Program-made: the position numbers and the translations under genes
DNA from: DATBHM01 sp963772375
GTDB lineage: Bacteria; Actinomycetota; UBA4738; JACQTL01
Length of the DNA stretch: 64,000 nucleotides
Assembly (NCBI GenBank): GCA_963772375.1
Contig: CAVYXG010000007.1
Span: 62,001-126,000, forward strand
Reading direction: 5' to 3'
Notes under the pieces: model-generated
Seen by the model: the letters and a program-made list of their open reading frames with translations, nothing else
Databases searched by the model: none
Told to the model about the DNA's origin: nothing
Part shown: positions 41,543 through 51,200 of the stretch, one piece after another
Layout: each line of letters begins with the position of its first letter
How positions within the stretch are numbered: position 1 is the stretch's first letter

Positions 41543-43654
41543 ATGGCGTTCCCCCGCTCGCGTGGTTCGCGGTCGGCCGTTCTCGACCTGCTCGACGGCG
41601 AGTTCCGGCGGCTGGTGGGGTCGCCGGCCGAACCCGGTCCCGCCGATCTGCTGGGCGTCGAGCAGGAGTTCTCCCTCCGCGTCGCCGGGCAGCCGGTGGA
41701 CTTCCGGGGCGTGCTGCACGACCTGCCGGTCGACGGCGAGCGTCTCGACCCCGCTGACCCCAACGCGTACCGCCTGCGGTGGGGCGGCTCCCTCACGGCC
41801 GACGGCGCGGAGGCGGAGGTCGCCACCCCGCCGGTCCCGCGGGTCCCGGGGTTCGGCTCGCGGCTCACCTCCCTCGCGACGATGGCGCAGGAGGAGCTCG
41901 AGGCCCTCCTCGCCTCGCTCCCGGTCCCCATCGTGGCGGAGGGCTACTCGACGCACGTCAGCGCGGCGATGCCGGACGGCGCCGGCGAACGCGTCTGCCG
42001 CCGGTACGCGGCAACGTTCGCGCCGGCGCTGATGCTGCTGATGGAACGAACCTCCTCTCCCGGCCTCGCCGTCCGGCCCCGACCCGGGCGGGCCGAGCTG
42101 TGCGGCGAGTTCGTGTCCGGATCCCACCTGCGGGCGGCGTCGACCTTCGTTGCCGGGTCCGTTCGCGCCTGCGCCGACGCCGGTGCCGGATTGCGGACCG
42201 CGCGCCGGCGACTGCCGCCCAGGCTCCGCGTCGCGGTCGAGCCGGCGACCATCCGGTACGGGTGGTTCGTCGGCCGGAGTGCGTTCGGTCCCGACCTGCC
42301 GACCCAGGGGCGGGGGGCGGTCCTCCGACGCCACCACGGCGGCGTCCTCCGCGCGCAGGAGGTGCTGGAGGCGGCGTGGGAGTCGGCCAGGGAAGCCCTC
42401 GGGGACACGGCATCGGCCGCCGACGTCGAGGCGGTGGACCGGCTCGTGTCCGGCGCCGACGCGCTTCCCCTCGAGGGCGGAACGCCGCCCCGGTCGAGAA
42501 CACGCGAGGTGGCCGCGGATGCCACGGATGCGGTCCCGTTCCGTGAGCTGGTCACGGTCCGCGACCGGCCGTCGTTCTCGGTCCGCCCCCGGGTGGCGAC
42601 GTGGGACTTCGCGGCGTTCGAGCTGAAGGGGGCGTCCCGAATGGCGGTGGCGACGGTGCCCCGCGGTTCGATGGCGGGGTTCGTGCGCGACCTCGGCGAC
42701 GGCGCCCTCGACGACGTCGTCGAGCGGTACCTCGCCCTCCCGCCGAAGGGCCGCCTGCTCGCTGCCCCGGCGCAGACCGGACAGCCCGGCCTGTACGACG
42801 ACATCGGGGTGGCCCGCGACCTGCTCCCCGTCGAGCAGCAGCCACAGGGCGGGCCCCTGCCGGCCGGCGCCGCCCGTTCGGGCAAGCACCACGGCAACGG
42901 GCAGTCCCAGGCCGAGCAGCCGAAGGAACCTCATCGGTGGGGCCGCTTCCGCCCCAGAACGTGGATCGCGGCCGCCGTGGCGGTGCTCGTACTCGCGGCC
43001 GGGGCGACCGCGGTGGCCCTCGGTGGTGGCGGCGACACGCCGGTCGCCGCTCCCACGACCCCGGTCACCCCGTCGTTCGCGCCGCCGCCGAGCCCGGTCC
43101 CCAGCCCGGTCCCCAGTCCCTCGCCCAGCCCGTCGCCGAGCCCGTCGCCGAGCCCCTCGCCGTCCCCCGACGTGCCGCACAACGTGCCCAATGCGCCGCC
43201 GCTCGGGCCGTTCAAGGTGAAGATCACGGTGCTCGGGAGCCAGCAGATCAACTCGCTGCCGGCGGGAACCACGTTCACGGAGACGTGGAAGTTCGACCCG
43301 GCCTGCGCGGTGGGACCATGCAACGGCAAGCTCACCCGGGCGGGTTCGGACATCAACAAAGGCAGTGGGCGGATCACGTCCGACGGCAAGGGGCACTACT
43401 CGGGCACGGACTCCGGGCTGCTCGACTGCGTCTCGAGCGACGGCTCGACGTTCCCGCAGGGCGGTCGAAGCCACATCGACTTCGCGTTCCACGTGGTCGC
43501 CGGCAAGGTCGTCCACGGTGTGTGGCAGGCGACGAAGATCGCCGGGACCATCCACACGGTCGTCCACCCCACGGCCGCGGGGGCCAACTCGGGCAAGTGC
43601 CCGCCAACGGCCTTCGCGAACGAGAAGCTCACCGGGGTCCGGACCGGCAGCTGA
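41543..43654 (+). CDS. GCS2-like domain fused via membrane helix and Ser/Pro linker to extracytoplasmic domain
   Basis: This 703-residue protein is a mosaic. Residues 1-330 resemble the GCS2/YbdK carboxylate-amine ligase fold: LLGVEQEFSLRV, TADGAEAEVATPPVPRV, AEGYSTHVS, AELCGEFVSGSHLR. A basic stretch and one clear membrane helix (AAAVAVLVLAAGATAVALGG, about 473-492) follow. Then comes a PSPVPSPSPSPSPSPS linker (about 518-545) with DNA repeats of AGCCCGTCGCCG type, and finally ~150 residues with a beta-rich look (ITVLGSQQINSLPAGTTFTE, HIDFAFHVVAGKVVHGVWQA) and several cysteines. The likely topology is an inside enzyme-like half and an outside domain. I do not recognise the last domain. The GCS2 match is by eye. 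Confidence 0.55.
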   Translation: MAFPRSRGSRSAVLDLLDGEFRRLVGSPAEPGPADLLGVEQEFSLRVAGQPVDFRGVLHDLPVDGERLDPADPNAYRLRWGGSLTADGAEAEVATPPVPRVPGFGSRLTSLATMAQEELEALLASLPVPIVAEGYSTHVSAAMPDGAGERVCRRYAATFAPALMLLMERTSSPGLAVRPRPGRAELCGEFVSGSHLRAASTFVAGSVRACADAGAGLRTARRRLPPRLRVAVEPATIRYGWFVGRSAFGPDLPTQGRGAVLRRHHGGVLRAQEVLEAAWESAREALGDTASAADVEAVDRLVSGADALPLEGGTPPRSRTREVAADATDAVPFRELVTVRDRPSFSVRPRVATWDFAAFELKGASRMAVATVPRGSMAGFVRDLGDGALDDVVERYLALPPKGRLLAAPAQTGQPGLYDDIGVARDLLPVEQQPQGGPLPAGAARSGKHHGNGQSQAEQPKEPHRWGRFRPRTWIAAAVAVLVLAAGATAVALGGGGDTPVAAPTTPVTPSFAPPPSPVPSPVPSPSPSPSPSPSPSPSPSPDVPHNVPNAPPLGPFKVKITVLGSQQINSLPAGTTFTETWKFDPACAVGPCNGKLTRAGSDINKGSGRITSDGKGHYSGTDSGLLDCVSSDGSTFPQGGRSHIDFAFHVVAGKVVHGVWQATKIAGTIHTVVHPTAAGANSGKCPPTAFANEKLTGVRTGS

Positions 43655-43698
43655 GCTCCCGCCGGTCGAGGCCGGGCCTTGGGTATGGTTGGGGTCGG

Positions 43699-44568
43699 AT
43701 GAAGGTCGGGATCGGGCTGCCGAACACTACCCCGGGCGCGACCGGCCGCCTGATCACGGCGTGGGCTCAACGAGCGGAGGAGCGGGGCTTCTCGAGCCTC
43801 GCCACCATCGACCGCATCGCGTACCCGAGCTTCGACACGTTGACGACCCTGGCCGCAGCGGCCGCCGTCACCGAGCGAATCGGGCTGTTCCCCGACATCC
43901 TGCTGGCGCCCACCAGGAGCACGGCGCTCCTCGCGAAGGAGGCCGCGTCGGTGGACCAGATCAGCGACGGCCGCCTGATGCTCGGGGTCGGTGTCGGCAC
44001 CCGCGCGGACGACTACGAGCTGACCGGGCTGGGGTTCCACGACCGGGGGAAGCGCTTCGACGAACAGCTCGTCGCGCTGAAGGCGGCGCTCGCGGGGGAG
44101 CCGCTCCCGGGGTTCGGCGGAGTCGTGAGCCCCGCGCCGGTGCGGCCGGGAGGACCGCCGCTCGTGATCGGCGGGACGGCCGACGTGGCGTTCGAACGGA
44201 TGGTCGCCCACGGCATCGGTTGGACGGCCGGCGGCGGGCCACCCGAGGTCGTCGTGCCGATCGTTCACCGGGTCCGCGAGGCCTGGCAGCGGGCGGGGAG
44301 GGATGGCGACGCCTACGTGTGTGCGCTCTCCTACTTCGGAATCGGCGAGGAGCAAGCCGAGACCTCGAAGCGCTCGATCATGACCTACTACTCGTTCCTG
44401 GGCGAGCGTGTGGTGGGATTCGCGGAGTCGGTGCCGCGGACGCCCGACGCTATCCTCGCGCGGCAGCGGCAGTTCGAGGAGGGCGGGGTCGACGAGCTGA
44501 TCTGGGACCCGACCGTCCCTGACCTCGACCAGGTCGACCGCCTGGCCGACGTGGTCCTCGACCGCTAG
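43699..44568 (+). CDS. LLM-class flavin-dependent oxidoreductase
   Basis: The 289-residue protein has the luciferase-like monooxygenase plan: VGIGLPNTTPGATGRLITAWAQRAEERGF, then SLATIDRIAYPSFDTLTTLAAAAA, ERIGLFPDILLAPTRSTALLAKEAASVDQISDGRLMLGVGVGTRADDYE and PLVIGGTADVAFERMVAHGIGWTAGG. It is probably FMN- or F420-dependent; the substrate is unknown. A -10-like TATGGT nine bases before the ATG and the lack of a Shine-Dalgarno fit a leaderless start. Confidence 0.9.
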   Translation: MKVGIGLPNTTPGATGRLITAWAQRAEERGFSSLATIDRIAYPSFDTLTTLAAAAAVTERIGLFPDILLAPTRSTALLAKEAASVDQISDGRLMLGVGVGTRADDYELTGLGFHDRGKRFDEQLVALKAALAGEPLPGFGGVVSPAPVRPGGPPLVIGGTADVAFERMVAHGIGWTAGGGPPEVVVPIVHRVREAWQRAGRDGDAYVCALSYFGIGEEQAETSKRSIMTYYSFLGERVVGFAESVPRTPDAILARQRQFEEGGVDELIWDPTVPDLDQVDRLADVVLDR

Positions 44569-44701
44569 CCGAGAACCCGACCGGTGGCCGAGCCTATGGC
44601 CAGGGCCACAGCTCCGGCGGCCCCAGCTCCGGCGGCGGCGACCACCCCCATGATTGAGCGTCATCGGCAGCGCTCGCTGCGGACGACTAGACTGCCTCGA
44701 C

Positions 44702-44740
44702 AGCGACGCCCGCGGCACCCCCCTCGCCGCGGGCGTCGCT
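44702..44740 (+). terminator. 15-bp perfect hairpin
   Basis: AGCGACGCCCGCGGC (44702-44716) and 44726-44740 pair without mismatch around a 9-base loop. It follows the oxidoreductase gene by ~130 bases and precedes the DUF72 gene by ~80. CCTT follows it, with no long T-run. It is the strongest hairpin in the window. Confidence 0.6.
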
Positions 44741-44822
44741 CCTTCAGCAGCGAAGCACTCTTCGGAGGCCACCGCCACGTCGATCGGTCCCTCCCGCCCT
44801 CCGGGTACGCTCGTCGACACGC

Positions 44823-45728
44823 ATGGGCGAGATCCTGATCGGCGTCTGCGGCTGGACCGAGCCGACCCTCATCAAGGAGGGCACGTTCTACCCGGCGGAC
44901 GTCCGCACGCCCGAGGAACGGCTCCGGTTCTACGCGGGGCGATTCCCGATCGTGGAGGTCGACTCGACCTACTACTCCCCGCCCACCGAGCGGAACTCCG
45001 TCCTGTGGATCGAACGGACGCCCCAGCACTTCACGTTCAACATCAAGGCCTACTCGCTGCTCACGAACCACCCCACGCGCCCCGACCGCATGCCCAAGGA
45101 CCTCCGCGAGTCGCTCCCGCCGGAACAGGCGGACAAGCGCAACGTCTACCGCGAGAACCTCCCCGACGAGTTGGTAGACGAGTTCTGGAAGCGGTTCGCG
45201 GACGCGCTCATGCCCCTGCACTCGGCCGGCAAGCTGGGCGCAGTGCTGTTCCAGTTCCCGCAGTGGTTCGTCATCAGCGGCTACCACAAGCAATACCTGG
45301 TCGAGTGCGCGGAGCGCCTGCCGGACTTCCGCGTCGCCATCGAGTTCCGGCACAAATCGTGGATGGAGCCGCGGAACCAGGACGAGACGCTCGCGTGGCT
45401 GGAGGACAACAACCTGCCGTACGTGGCGGTCGACATGCCGCAGGGCCTGGACTCGAGCATCCCGCCGGTCGCAGCCACGACCGCCAAGGACCTGGCGCTG
45501 GTGCGATTCCACTCCCGTGACACCCGCCAGTTCACGAAGAAGGGGGTCTCCGCCGCGGAGCGGTTCGCGTACGACTACCGGAAGGAAGAGCTCGAGGAGT
45601 GGGTGCCCAGGATCGAGGACATGTCGAACTCGGCCCGTGAGACCCACGTATTGATGAACAACTGCTACCGGGACTACGCGGTGAACAACGCGCGCCAGCT
45701 GGCCGGGCTGCTCGACCTGGACGAGTAG
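44823..45728 (+). CDS. DUF72 domain protein
   Basis: The 301-residue TIM-barrel-like protein begins EILIGVCGWTEPTL and shows FYAGRFPIVEVDSTYYSPPTERNS, FTFNIKAY, LGAVLFQFPQWF, FRVAIEFRHKSW and VLMNNCYRDYAVNNARQL, the family signature. Function is not established; members are often near DNA-repair or metabolic genes. ATG 44823 is 11 bases after TACGCT, again without a Shine-Dalgarno. Confidence 0.9.
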   Translation: MGEILIGVCGWTEPTLIKEGTFYPADVRTPEERLRFYAGRFPIVEVDSTYYSPPTERNSVLWIERTPQHFTFNIKAYSLLTNHPTRPDRMPKDLRESLPPEQADKRNVYRENLPDELVDEFWKRFADALMPLHSAGKLGAVLFQFPQWFVISGYHKQYLVECAERLPDFRVAIEFRHKSWMEPRNQDETLAWLEDNNLPYVAVDMPQGLDSSIPPVAATTAKDLALVRFHSRDTRQFTKKGVSAAERFAYDYRKEELEEWVPRIEDMSNSARETHVLMNNCYRDYAVNNARQLAGLLDLDE

Positions 45729-45734
45729 CCGCCG

Positions 45735-46916
45735 CTACGGCGACCCCCGCTCCTCGATCACGGAGCCGTCGGGCCGGCGGAACAGCGGCCGCCCGTGGAC
45801 CATCTGCACCCGGAACCCGGTGTGCGTCATCCGGTGGTGGCGCCGGCACAGCAGCACGAGATTCGAGATCTCGGTCTGGCCGCCGTCGACCCAGTGCCGG
45901 ACATGGTGCGCGTCGCACCAGGACACCGGCCGGTCGCAGGTTGGGAAGGCACACCCCCGGTCGCGGACCGACAGGGCGCGGCGGAGCGACGGCGGCACCA
46001 CCCGGACGGTGCGCCCCACGTCCAGCGGCTCCGAGCGCCCCGACGTGATGACCCGGGACACCTGCGCGTCGCACGCGAGACGCCGAACGGTCTCCGCCGG
46101 CACGGGGGTCCCCACCGACGTCTCCGAGCGGCCGGGAGACCGACCCTCGAGCGTCTCCAGGTCGGCGACCACGGTGATGTGCGGGCGTTCGCCCCCCACG
46201 GTCGGACGGTCCGAATGGGAGAGCCATCCCCGGCAGACCTCGCCCAGGGCGTCCGCCCGCCGCTGGGCCGGCGACCGCGGGTCGTCCCCGCCCCTTCGCG
46301 CCCACGCCCCCGTCACCGCGTCCAGCGCGGTGCCGAGCGTGGCGCCCGTCTCGGGGTCGAGGTTGCCGTCGACCCGCACCATCCCATCCCGCGCCCGGGA
46401 CACGTGGATGCACCGGCGTTCGTAGCGCTCGGCGTCCTCGCGCTCGGCGGCACTCGGCTCAACCCGAACCCTCCACCGCTCCACGGCCAATCGCAGCCCC
46501 CTGGCCGGCATGGTCCGCGCGACCTCGACCAGGTCCTCTTCGACCTCGGAGAACGCCTCGGGGTTGGCCTCGCGGGCGGCGGCCAGCGCGCCGATGGCCG
46601 AGGACGACACCTCGCCCAGCCCGAGCGCCTCCCGCGCCGCAGGCATGTGCTCCAGCGCCCGCGCCATCCGGACCTCCCGGGCCGCCTCCGACCAGCCGAC
46701 GCCGAGTCGGGACTCCACGAACGAGGTGACCGACAGATGCCCGTCCACCCCGAACGAGCCGCGCCGTTCGATCTCCGCGACCGTCCGGGCGGACTCGGCC
46801 TCGACAACCCGCCGCGTCCGCGCGAGGTCGGTCAGACGTTCCTCCAGCTGCTCGTCGGTCAGCTGGCGCAGGGGTTGGGAACGGAGGTCGTCGAGGCAGG
46901 TCCGGAGGGCGTTCAT
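45735..46916 (-). CDS. DUF222 and HNH endonuclease protein (13E12-type)
   Basis: The 393-residue protein has an N-terminal helical DUF222 region (LVEVARTMPARGLRLAVERWR) and a C-terminal HNH domain: LSVRDRGCAFPTCDRPVSWCDAHHVRHWVDGG, then NLVLLCRRHHRMTH, with two CxxC-like zinc pairs and the His-Asn-His residues. An exact LexA box is adjacent to the start, as is known for some mycobacterial 13E12-type genes, so it is likely DNA-damage inducible. ATG 46916 was used; ATGs at 46928 and 46931 directly next to the LexA box are possible. Confidence 0.88.
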   Translation of the reverse strand: MNALRTCLDDLRSQPLRQLTDEQLEERLTDLARTRRVVEAESARTVAEIERRGSFGVDGHLSVTSFVESRLGVGWSEAAREVRMARALEHMPAAREALGLGEVSSSAIGALAAAREANPEAFSEVEEDLVEVARTMPARGLRLAVERWRVRVEPSAAEREDAERYERRCIHVSRARDGMVRVDGNLDPETGATLGTALDAVTGAWARRGGDDPRSPAQRRADALGEVCRGWLSHSDRPTVGGERPHITVVADLETLEGRSPGRSETSVGTPVPAETVRRLACDAQVSRVITSGRSEPLDVGRTVRVVPPSLRRALSVRDRGCAFPTCDRPVSWCDAHHVRHWVDGGQTEISNLVLLCRRHHRMTHTGFRVQMVHGRPLFRRPDGSVIEERGSP

Positions 46917-46931
46917 GACGCCCGACATCAT

Positions 46932-46945
46932 CGAACATGTGTTCG
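46932..46945 (-). promoter_or_regulatory. LexA (SOS) box
   Basis: CGAACATGTGTTCG is an exact match to the Gram-positive/actinobacterial CGAAC-N4-GTTCG consensus and is a perfect palindrome apart from the central pair symmetry. It abuts the ATGs at 46931 and 46928 of the HNH gene and lies in the gap shared with the site-2 protease gene. Confidence 0.85.
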
Positions 46946-47089
46946 GGCAATGGAATGGCACGATCGAGTCATCTTGGGGTCCCCCGGGGACCGTCCGACC
47001 CATCCCCCGGGTCCGGGTCCTCATCGAAGGTTCAGCCCCGGGACCCCGCCGAGCGCGCGCACCGGGGTACGCTGGACGCGGAGGATGGG

Positions 47090-48181
47090 ATGTTCGGCAG
47101 GAGCTTCAAGATCGGGTCGATCGGTGGGATCCCCATCTCGGTCGACGCGTCGTGGTTCCTGCTCGCGGCGTTCATCGTCTACTCGCAGGTCTCGCTGTAC
47201 GGGCCGGTGCTCGGAACCGGAACCGCCGTCTCGATCGGGCTGCTGACGGCGCTGTTGTTCCTCGGCTCGATCCTGGGACACGAGCTAGCGCACGCCGGCG
47301 TGGCCAGGCTGCGCAAGCTCCCCGTCACCGGGATCCGCCTGTTCATGTTCGGTGGGTCGACCGGCATCCAGATGGAGGACAAGCCCTCCGACGAGTTCCT
47401 CACCACGGTCGTCGGGCCGCTCACCAGCATCGCGATCGGGTTCGGCCTCCTGGGGGCGTCGTTCGTCCACCTGGCGCCGGCGGTGCACGACACCGTTCGG
47501 TGGGTGGGCGGGCTGAACGTGTTCCTGGGCGTCGCGAACCTCCTGCCGGGGTTCCCGCTCGACGGCGGGCGGATCCTGCACGCAGGGATCTGGAAGCTCA
47601 CCGGCGACGAGCGGAAGGCGAACTCCATCGCGGCCCGCACCGGGATGGTCGTGTGGGCGATCGGCGTCGCGGCCGGCCTGTACCTGGTCGTCCGCAGCGA
47701 CCTCGGCTCCGGGATCTGGCTCCTGCTGATCAGCGCGATGATGTTCCAGGGGGCCAAGGCCACGCTCGACCGGGACAGGATCTTCGACGACCTCTCCAAG
47801 GGGACCGTCAACGAGGCCATGGGACCACCGCCGGAGATCATCCCCGAGGACATCTCTCTCTCGGAGGCGCTCGACCGCTATCTCCGCGGGCACGAGCACG
47901 AGACCTTCCCCGTGTCGAACCAGTTCCAGCCGATGGTCGGCGTTCTGACCTTCGAATCGGCCCGGAAGGTCGGGAGCGAGAATCCCCTGCGGCCCGTGCG
48001 CGACGCCATGCTGCCGCCGAGCGGGGTGCTCCAGGTCGGGCTCGAGGAGAAGCTCGACGCCGTGGCGAACCGGCTGGTGACGGCGAGGCTCCCCGCCATC
48101 GTGGTGCAGAACGGGCAGATCGTCGGCCAGATCGCGCTGCCCGACATCGACCGCTGGCTGCGCGGCCGCCGCGTCGGCTGA
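47090..48181 (+). CDS. Site-2 protease (M50) with CBS domains
   Basis: The 363-residue membrane metalloprotease has the zinc motif GHELAHAG near residue 64 and the third ligand in NLLPGFPLDGGRIL near 155, between hydrophobic segments. Two CBS-like units (about 250-360: AMGPPPEIIPEDISLSEALDRYL and VRDAMLPPSGVLQV) form the C-terminus, as in Rip3-type proteases. It should cut membrane-bound regulators such as anti-sigma factors. GGAGG lies before ATG 47090. The gene is divergent from the SOS-linked HNH gene. Confidence 0.92.
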   Translation: MFGRSFKIGSIGGIPISVDASWFLLAAFIVYSQVSLYGPVLGTGTAVSIGLLTALLFLGSILGHELAHAGVARLRKLPVTGIRLFMFGGSTGIQMEDKPSDEFLTTVVGPLTSIAIGFGLLGASFVHLAPAVHDTVRWVGGLNVFLGVANLLPGFPLDGGRILHAGIWKLTGDERKANSIAARTGMVVWAIGVAAGLYLVVRSDLGSGIWLLLISAMMFQGAKATLDRDRIFDDLSKGTVNEAMGPPPEIIPEDISLSEALDRYLRGHEHETFPVSNQFQPMVGVLTFESARKVGSENPLRPVRDAMLPPSGVLQVGLEEKLDAVANRLVTARLPAIVVQNGQIVGQIALPDIDRWLRGRRVG

Positions 48182-48287
48182 CCCCGAGGCCCGCGTCGTC
48201 CTCGCATGGACGATCCTCGAGTCGGCGCGCCAGGGTGAACCCCGTTCGCCCGGGGTGTCGGAGGCGCGCAGTAGCATCCGGCTCGGA

Positions 48288-51200
48288 ATGACGTTCGAGC
48301 CCGACCCCTCGCAGTCCCGCGTCCTGGATCACGCCTCCGGCCCGCTGCTCGTGACCGGCGGCCCCGGCACCGGGAAGACCGCAGTGCTGCGCGAGCGATT
48401 CGCCCGCCTGATCGAGGGCGGGGCCGATCCCGAACGGGTGGCCCTGGTCGTCGGGTCCGGCCGGGCGCGGCGCGAGGCGCGCGAGCACCTGCTGGCCCGG
48501 ATGCGCATGTCGCTGCCCGACCTGCGGGTCATGACGATCCATGGGCTGGCCTACCACGTCGTGGGGATGCGGCACCCGTCGCTCGACTACGCGCAGCCGC
48601 CCGAGATCCTGCCGGCGACGGACCAGTTCTCACGGGTCCGGGACCTGCTGGCCGGCGAGGATCCGGTCGACTGGCCCGCGTACGGGTCGATGCTCCGCCT
48701 GCGGGGGTTCGCGGACCAGATCCGGCAGTTCCTGGCCAGGGCCCAGGAGGCCCTGCTCGAGCCGGACGACATCCGACGCAGGGCGGAGGGCGCGGGGCTC
48801 GGTGGGTGGGGCGAGCTCGCCGGGTTCCTCGAGCGGTACCAGCGGGGACTGGACGACCAGGGCCTCGTGGATTTCGCCGGGCTCGTGGAACAGGCGGCCG
48901 CAGCCGCCGGCCAGGGGCAGCCGCCCTTCGACCACCTGCTGGTCGACGACTACCAGGACACGACGTTCGCGGCCGAGGCGCTCCTCGCGGGGCTCCGGCC
49001 GGCCACCCTGGTCGTGGCCGGCGACCAGGGTGCGCACGTGTTCTCCTTCCAGGGGACCACCGACGAGCCGATCCGCCACTTCGCCGATCGGATGCCCGGT
49101 GCCGCGCACGTCGAGCTCGAGGTCGACCACCGCTCGCAAGGCGCGGTCGCGGTCGACGCCGTGACCGCGAGCCACGAGTCCGAGGAGCTCGCCGCCGTGA
49201 CGCGCGCGCTGCGCCGGTTCCACGTCGACGAGGGCACGCCGTGGGGCCGGCTCGCCGTGGTCGTCCGGCGCCACGGGACCCAGGCCGCCGGGCTGGTGCG
49301 GGCCCTCGACGACGCCGGCATCCCGCGGTGGACCGCGGAGCGCGGGCTGTCGCTCGCGGCCGAGCCGGCCACGGCGCCGCTGGTCCTCGCGCTCCGCTGG
49401 CTGGCGGCCCCCGACGAGCGCGACGCGCTGGTGGAGTCCGTGCTCGCGTCCGACCTGGCCCGGGTGCCACCGGCGATCGCCCGGGGCATGGTGCGGGCGG
49501 CGGCGCAGGCCGGACAGCCGCCGGCATCCGCCCTGGAGCACACGGAGGACCTCCCCGACGGGACGGCCGCCGACGTCCGCGCCCTCCGGGGCACGCTGGC
49601 CCGCGCGGAGGGCGTGGCCGGCCGTTCGGTCCTGGACGCGTTCTCGATCCTGTGGCGCGACCTCCCCTCGTCCCGCCGCCTGGTCGCCGAGGCCGAACAC
49701 GACCCCAGGGCCCGGCGCGATCTCGACGCCGTGGTGGCGCTCGCCGGCACGGTGTCCGAGGCCGGCGGACGCCCGATCGCCGCGTTCCTGGAGGACCTCG
49801 ACGCCGGCGCCGGCGGACCGGGCCTCGATGCGCCCGGCGGTCCCGCCCCGGACGCCGTGCACGTGCTCACCGCCCACGGCGCGGTAGGGACGGAGTTCGA
49901 CGCGGTCGTCGTGGTCGGCGCGGTCGAGGGGTACTTCCCCAGCCTGTCTCGGCCCGAGCCCATGTTCGACCTCGCGGCGCTGGAACGGCGGATCTCGCAG
50001 TCCGAACGCAACCGGCTCCGGCTGGCCGACGAGCGGCGGCTGTTCCGGATGGTCATCGCGCGGGCCCGCCGGGCGGTCGTGCTCACGGCGACCGACCGGC
50101 AGGACGACGACACGCTCTCGGCGCGGTCGCGGTTCGTCGAGGAGTCGGGGGCGACGTGGCGCCGGCTGGACGGCGTGGCCGGCGCGCCGCTCTCGACGGC
50201 CGAGGCTGCCGCGACCTGGCGACGGACGCTGGCAACAGGGCCGGCGAGCAGCGCACGGCTCGCGGCGCTCGACGGGCTGGCCGCGCTCGGCGTCGACCCC
50301 GCGCGGTGGTGGTTCCAGCGGGGATGGACCGACAACGACCGCCCGCTGCACGAGACCGTCCGGGTGTCGTACTCGCGGTTGTCGACGCTCGAGAACTGCG
50401 AGCTCCAGTACGTGCTGAACGAGGAGCTCGGCCTCGGCAGCCCGAGCGGCTACCAGGCCTGGGTCGGGCACCTCGTCCACACGCTCATCGAGGAGTACGA
50501 GAACGGCAAGCTCCCGCAGACACTCGACGGCCTGCGCGAGGCGGCCGAGCACCGGTGGCGGCAGGCGGAGTTCCCGTCGTTCGCCGTGAGCGAGGCGTTC
50601 CGCCGCCTCGTCGCCGAGGTCATGTTGCTCAACTGGCACCGGACCTACGGCGAATCGCCGTCGCTCGGGCGCGAGGTGCGGTTCGAGTTCGGGTTCGACG
50701 GGGCGACGGTGACCGGCTACATCGACCGGATCGAGGGAATCACCTCGGGCGGCAACCGGATCGTCGACTACAAGACGGGGAAGATCGACCGCGCCGGCAA
50801 GGCCGAGGAGAACCTCCAGCTGGGCATCTACACCATCGCCGTCGACGAGGCCGAGGCCCTCGAGGAGTTTCGGCCGATCCGCGCCGTGCAGCTCGCCTTC
50901 GTGCGGGGCCGCGAGGGCCGGGACGGGGTCGCGCCGCTCGGCTGGATGCCCTCCGGCGACGAGCGCGAGGCGTACGTGACCGGCATGCGGGAGCGGCTGT
51001 CCGGGCTCATCGGCCGGATTCGGACGCTCACCGAGGACGAGGTCTACCGGCCGAACCCCGGCGCCAACTGCCGGTACTGCGAGTTCCAGACGCTCTGCTC
51101 GCTGTGGCCGGAAGGGACGCCCGTGTTCCCGGTGGCGTCGAAGATGAACCACGATGCTGATGCGGGCGACCCTGGCCCCGAGATCGACAGGCCGGTCCAA

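Noticed and set aside
43093..43165. CRISPR-like short repeats
   Set aside because: The repeats are in frame and encode a Ser/Pro linker; there are no spacers.
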